From NCBI RefSeq assembly GCF_000828055.2, contig NZ_CP010523.2:2418001-2482000 (forward strand): a stretch of DNA of 64,000 nucleotides, read 5' to 3'. The translations under genes and the position numbers were made by a program. The notes below the pieces were generated by a model, which saw only the letters and a list, made by a program, of their open reading frames with translations, had not been told where the DNA came from and did no database searches. Numbering within the stretch: position 1 is the stretch's first letter; each line of letters begins with the position of its first letter. Origin of the DNA: Klebsiella variicola (GTDB taxonomy: Bacteria; Pseudomonadota; Gammaproteobacteria; Enterobacterales; Enterobacteriaceae). Shown piece after piece: positions 59,228 through 64,000 of this stretch.

Positions 59228-60289
59228 ATGTCACTACGTCATTTTGCCGCGCCGCGTCTGCGCCATTCACTGTTATTCACCTCTCTGCTGCTGGCAGGTA
59301 GCTTTAGCGCCCACGCTGCGGATGAGATGCTGCGTAAGGCCGTCGGGAAAGGGGCCTACGAAATGGCCTACAGCCAGCAGGAGAACGCGTTATGGGTCGC
59401 CACGTCGCAGAGTCGCTCACTGGACAAGGGCGGTATTGTTTATCGTCTTGACCCCACCACCCTGGACGTGACGCAGATTATTCACAACGATCTGAAGCCG
59501 TTCGGCGCTGCTATCAACCATGCCACCGGCACGCTGTGGTTTGGCAATACCGTCGACAGCACCGTCACCGCCATTGACGCCAAAACCGGCGCCGTGAAAG
59601 GGCGTCTGGTGCTGGACGAGCGTCAGCGCAGTGAAACCGTACGCCCACTGCAACCGCGCGAGCTGGCGGTCAATGAGCAGACCAACACGGTCTACATTAC
59701 CGGTCTGGGCAAAGAGAGCGTGATTTGGGTGGTAGATGGCGCGACCCTGAAGCTGAAAACCACTATTACCGGCACCGGGGCAATGGCGACGGGTCTGGCG
59801 ATCGATCCGCAGGCGAAACGCCTCTATACCACCAATGCCGACGGCGAACTGCTGACCATCGACAGCGAGAGCAATACCATTGTGTCGCGCAAGAAATTGC
59901 AGGACGATGGCAAAGCGCACTTCTACTTAAACCTGAGCCTTGATACCGCCGGTCACCGCGCCTTTATTACCGACAGCAAGCAGCCGGAAGTGCTGGTGGT
60001 CGATACCCGCGATGGTAAGGTGCTGGAGAAAATCGCCGCGCCGGAATCGCTGGCGGTGCTGTTTAACCCGACGCGTAATGAAGCCTATGTGACGCACCGT
60101 AAGGCCGGGGAAGTCAGCGTTATCGATGGCAAGCGCTACAAGATCGTGAAGACCTTTAAAACGCCGACTCACCCCAACAGCCTGGCGCTTTCTGATGACG
60201 GCAAAACGCTGTATGTCAGCGTGAAACAGGCTTCCAGCCGTGAGAAAGAGGCCACCGCGCCGGACGACGTGATCCGCATCGCGCTGTAA
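59228..60289 (+). CDS. yncE: YncE, periplasmic beta-propeller protein
   Basis: A 353-residue exported protein: signal peptide (cleavage after AHA near residue 31), then a seven-bladed propeller with YVTN-type repeats (ALWVATSQSRSL; TLWFGNTVDSTV; TVYITGLGKESV; RAFITDSKQPEV; EAYVTHRKAGEV; TLYVSVKQASS). E. coli YncE has the same length, is Fur-regulated and binds single-stranded DNA in vitro; its role is open. Divergent partner of the receptor yncD. Confidence 0.94.
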   Translation: MSLRHFAAPRLRHSLLFTSLLLAGSFSAHAADEMLRKAVGKGAYEMAYSQQENALWVATSQSRSLDKGGIVYRLDPTTLDVTQIIHNDLKPFGAAINHATGTLWFGNTVDSTVTAIDAKTGAVKGRLVLDERQRSETVRPLQPRELAVNEQTNTVYITGLGKESVIWVVDGATLKLKTTITGTGAMATGLAIDPQAKRLYTTNADGELLTIDSESNTIVSRKKLQDDGKAHFYLNLSLDTAGHRAFITDSKQPEVLVVDTRDGKVLEKIAAPESLAVLFNPTRNEAYVTHRKAGEVSVIDGKRYKIVKTFKTPTHPNSLALSDDGKTLYVSVKQASSREKEATAPDDVIRIAL

Positions 60290-60445
60290 GATGCCCGGGG
60301 CGACGACGATCGGTCAAGGTCGCGCCCCGCATGCCGCCCGGCACCTCACCCTCTGTTACAAACGCGTATTGGCCTGATAAACCAGATGATTATACACTTA
60401 ACGCTTTCCCGCCTTGCGCGGGCAGTGGTAATCAGTGGAGATAAA

Positions 60446-60667
60446 ATGAAAAAGCCATTTATGGTGATTTGCGCCGGTGCGATGCTGGCGCTGCTGGCAG
60501 GCTGTTCGTCCAACTACGTTATGACCACCAAAAGCGGTCAGACGATCGTCACCCACGGCAAGCCGCAGCTGGATAAAGAAACGGGGATGACCAGCTATAT
60601 CGATGAGTCTGGTAATAAGCGGGAAATTAACAGTAGCGACGTGTCGCAGCTGGTTGAGGATAACTAA
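60446..60667 (+). CDS. YgdI/YgdR-family small lipoprotein
   Basis: A 73-residue lipoprotein: signal peptide MKKPFMVICAGAMLALLAGC with the lipobox LLAGC (Cys20), then an SH3-like domain (MTTKSGQTIVTHGKPQLD; GMTSYIDESGNKREIN) typical of the DUF903 YgdI/YgdR family. Function unknown. ATG 60446 has GGAG 6 bp upstream. It lies 156 bp after yncE and converges with ansP. Confidence 0.88.
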   Translation: MKKPFMVICAGAMLALLAGCSSNYVMTTKSGQTIVTHGKPQLDKETGMTSYIDESGNKREINSSDVSQLVEDN

Positions 60668-60675
60668 ATCCTGAC

Positions 60676-60708
60676 CTCCCGGTTTGTCCGTCGCGGGCAA
60701 ACCGGGAG
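60676..60708. terminator. Hairpin between the lipoprotein gene and ansP
   Basis: An 11-bp stem CTCCCGGTTTG (60676-60686) and CAAACCGGGAG (60698-60708), located between convergent stop codons. Confidence 0.65.
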
Positions 60709-60717
60709 TCCTGCCAG

Positions 60718-62172
60718 TTACTTCCTGAGCGTCGGCGCCGTACTGTGGATCGCATGCACGCGTTTACGCACGCCAAACCAGCCAGCTACCAGCAGCACCG
60801 CCAGCAGTGGAATTGAGCCAATGGTGTAAGTGCCGTTCGGATAATCGAAGGCCATCAGCACCAGCACGCTGAACAGGAACAGCAGCGTCAGCCAGGAGGT
60901 GAATGGCGCCCCCGGCATTCTGAAGCTCACCTTCGCCGCTTTTCCTTCCTTGATCGCTTTGCGCAGACGCATCTGACACACCACGATAAAGCCCCAGGAA
61001 GCAATGATCCCCAGCGACGCGACGTTAAGCACGATCTCAAACACCTGCGACGGCACCAGATAGTTGAGGAACACCCCCACCACATACACCGCCAGCGTCG
61101 CCAGGATCCCGGCGTAAGGGACGTGGTGACGGCTCATTTTCGACATAAACTTCGGCGCGGAGCCCCCCATCGACATGGAGCGCAGGATACGTCCGGTGCT
61201 GTAGAGGCCGGAGTTGAGGCTGGAGAGGGCGGCGGTTAACACCACGATGTTCATTACGCTGCCGATATACGGTACGCCCAGTTTGGAGAAGAAGGTGACG
61301 AACGGGCTCTGTCCTGCCTGGTAGGCGGTCCACGGCAGGAGCAGCACCAGCAGCACCACCGAACCGACGTAGAACAGGCCGATACGCCAGATCACGCTGT
61401 TGATGGCCTTCGGTACCATCGACTCCGGATCTTTACACTCACCGGCCGCGGTGCCCACCAGTTCAATGGAGGCGAAGGCAAAGACCACGCCCTGCACCAG
61501 CACCAGCGCCGGCAGAAGGCCGTGAGGGAAGAAGCCGCCGTTATCGGTGATCAGATGGAAGCCGGTGGCATTGCCGTCCAGCGGCTTACCGGAGCCGAGG
61601 AAAATGGTGCCGACCACGAGGAACGCAACGATCGCCAGCACTTTGACCAGCGCGAACCAGAACTCCATCTCGGCGAACCATTTTACGCCGATCATGTTCA
61701 TGGTACCGACGATCGCCAGCGCGCCGAGGGCGAAGACCCACTGTGGCACATCGCCAAACGCGCCCCAGTAGTGCATATACAGCGCCACGGCGGTGATATC
61801 GACGATCCCGGTCATGGCCCAGTTAACGAAGTACATCCAGCCGGCCACGTAAGCGGCCTTTTCACCGAGGAATTCCCTGGCATAGGAGACGAAGCTGCCG
61901 CTCGAGGGGCGGTGGAGAACCAGTTCGCCGAGGGCGCGAAGAATAAAGAAGGAGAAGATGCCGCAGACCAGATAGACCAGGGCGAGCGCTGGCCCTGCCA
62001 TTTGTAAACGTGCCCCGGCGCCGAGGAACAAACCGGTACCGATAGCGCCGCCGATGGCGATCATCTGTACCTGACGGTTGCCCATCGCTTTGTGATAACC
62101 CGCTTCATGTGAGTTGAGCCAGTGGCGTTTCGCAGCATGGTGCTCCGCTGCAGTGTCGTGTTTCGTATTCAT
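60718..62172 (-). CDS. ansP: AnsP, L-asparagine permease (APC family)
   Basis: A 484-residue amino acid-polyamine-organocation permease with twelve helices. The family signatures are IAIGGAIGTGLFLGAG (helix 1) and ASIELVGTAAGECKDP (helix 6). It matches E. coli AnsP, next to yncE as here. It imports asparagine with protons. Its start follows a modest ribosome-binding region; 189 bp upstream separate it from the LysR gene. Confidence 0.94.
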   Translation of the reverse strand: MNTKHDTAAEHHAAKRHWLNSHEAGYHKAMGNRQVQMIAIGGAIGTGLFLGAGARLQMAGPALALVYLVCGIFSFFILRALGELVLHRPSSGSFVSYAREFLGEKAAYVAGWMYFVNWAMTGIVDITAVALYMHYWGAFGDVPQWVFALGALAIVGTMNMIGVKWFAEMEFWFALVKVLAIVAFLVVGTIFLGSGKPLDGNATGFHLITDNGGFFPHGLLPALVLVQGVVFAFASIELVGTAAGECKDPESMVPKAINSVIWRIGLFYVGSVVLLVLLLPWTAYQAGQSPFVTFFSKLGVPYIGSVMNIVVLTAALSSLNSGLYSTGRILRSMSMGGSAPKFMSKMSRHHVPYAGILATLAVYVVGVFLNYLVPSQVFEIVLNVASLGIIASWGFIVVCQMRLRKAIKEGKAAKVSFRMPGAPFTSWLTLLFLFSVLVLMAFDYPNGTYTIGSIPLLAVLLVAGWFGVRKRVHAIHSTAPTLRK

Positions 62173-62361
62173 TGATGTATCAGTTTCCTGTCAATGCCCA
62201 TGTTTGCAGCCGGAGTGGATGACGGCTGGCACATTATGCTGGCTTTCTCATCATTCTGACGTAGGAGATAAGCTCAGACATGGCGCTGAATCCTACACGT
62301 AACGTAATAGTTACGCACCTAAAACATTTACCGATAGCATTTGACAGATTTATCAATGAGA

Positions 62362-64000
<1,639 letters not shown>

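Overview
The window looks like chromosomal DNA of a GC-rich enterobacterium, most likely Klebsiella (K. pneumoniae complex). The basis is near-identical recognition of many Escherichia coli genes (rsxABC, cnu, blr, add, cybB, opgD, tehAB, the ydc/ync block, ansP). These are mixed with accessory catabolic genes typical of Klebsiella: pcaGH with a PcaQ-type regulator, a membrane PQQ-dependent dehydrogenase, an extra 6-phospho-beta-glucosidase and a CIO-type bd oxidase. I see no phage, insertion sequence, CRISPR array, tRNA or rRNA gene.

Layout. 1-4.2 kb: the rsxC(partial)-rsxB-rsxA electron-transfer genes, ydgK and cnu, all on the minus strand; rsxC carries a 102-bp tandem repeat that runs off the left edge. 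4.3-8.3 kb: an orphan 6-phospho-beta-glucosidase under a 33-bp palindrome, blr, ydgJ, add. 8.4-11.9 kb: an MFS exporter/HxlR regulator pair, two unknown small exported or membrane proteins, cybB. 11.9-18.5 kb: frmRA (formaldehyde detoxification), then a minus-strand aromatic block pcaH-pcaG, pcaQ and a PQQ dehydrogenase that could feed quinate/shikimate carbon to protocatechuate. 18.8-35.4 kb: a region largely colinear with E. coli ydcJ to yncJ (hglS/ydcJ, opgD, rimL, ydcK, tehAB, ydcL, ydcO, sutR, rlhA, yncJ), interrupted by an esterase, an aryl-alcohol-type dehydrogenase and a DMT transporter/AraC pair. 35.6-39.1 kb: a His/Gln-rich repeat protein, a cyanide-insensitive-type quinol oxidase operon and a 32-residue membrane peptide. 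39.2-46.3 kb: ydcR and ydcSTUV-patD (putrescine/polyamine uptake and GABA-aldehyde oxidation). 46.3-48.0 kb: a candidate structured small RNA and several tiny genes including yncL and ortT. 48.0-52.1 kb: an accessory insert (an alpha/beta hydrolase behind a LexA-like box, an aromatic-type aldehyde dehydrogenase, an orphan peptide-binding protein). 52.2-62.2 kb: ydcY, ydcZ, mnaT, a cupin-type XRE regulator, curA, rihA, a yiiS homologue, yncD, yncE, a small lipoprotein, ansP. 62.4-64 kb: a LysR regulator divergent from a truncated (window edge) DapF-like gene that has Ser where the first catalytic Cys is expected.

The main themes are aromatic, polyamine and nucleoside catabolism, redox and respiration, and small stress proteins. 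Several genes too short for an ordinary ORF screen (blr, yncL, ortT, a 32-residue peptide) were found by reading the sequence. The strongest leads are the self-contained promoter-structure-terminator unit at 46350-46542, the LexA-like box at 48033-48052, the double AscG-like operator at 5780-5812, and the leaderless XRE gene whose start codon lies inside its own palindromic operator.
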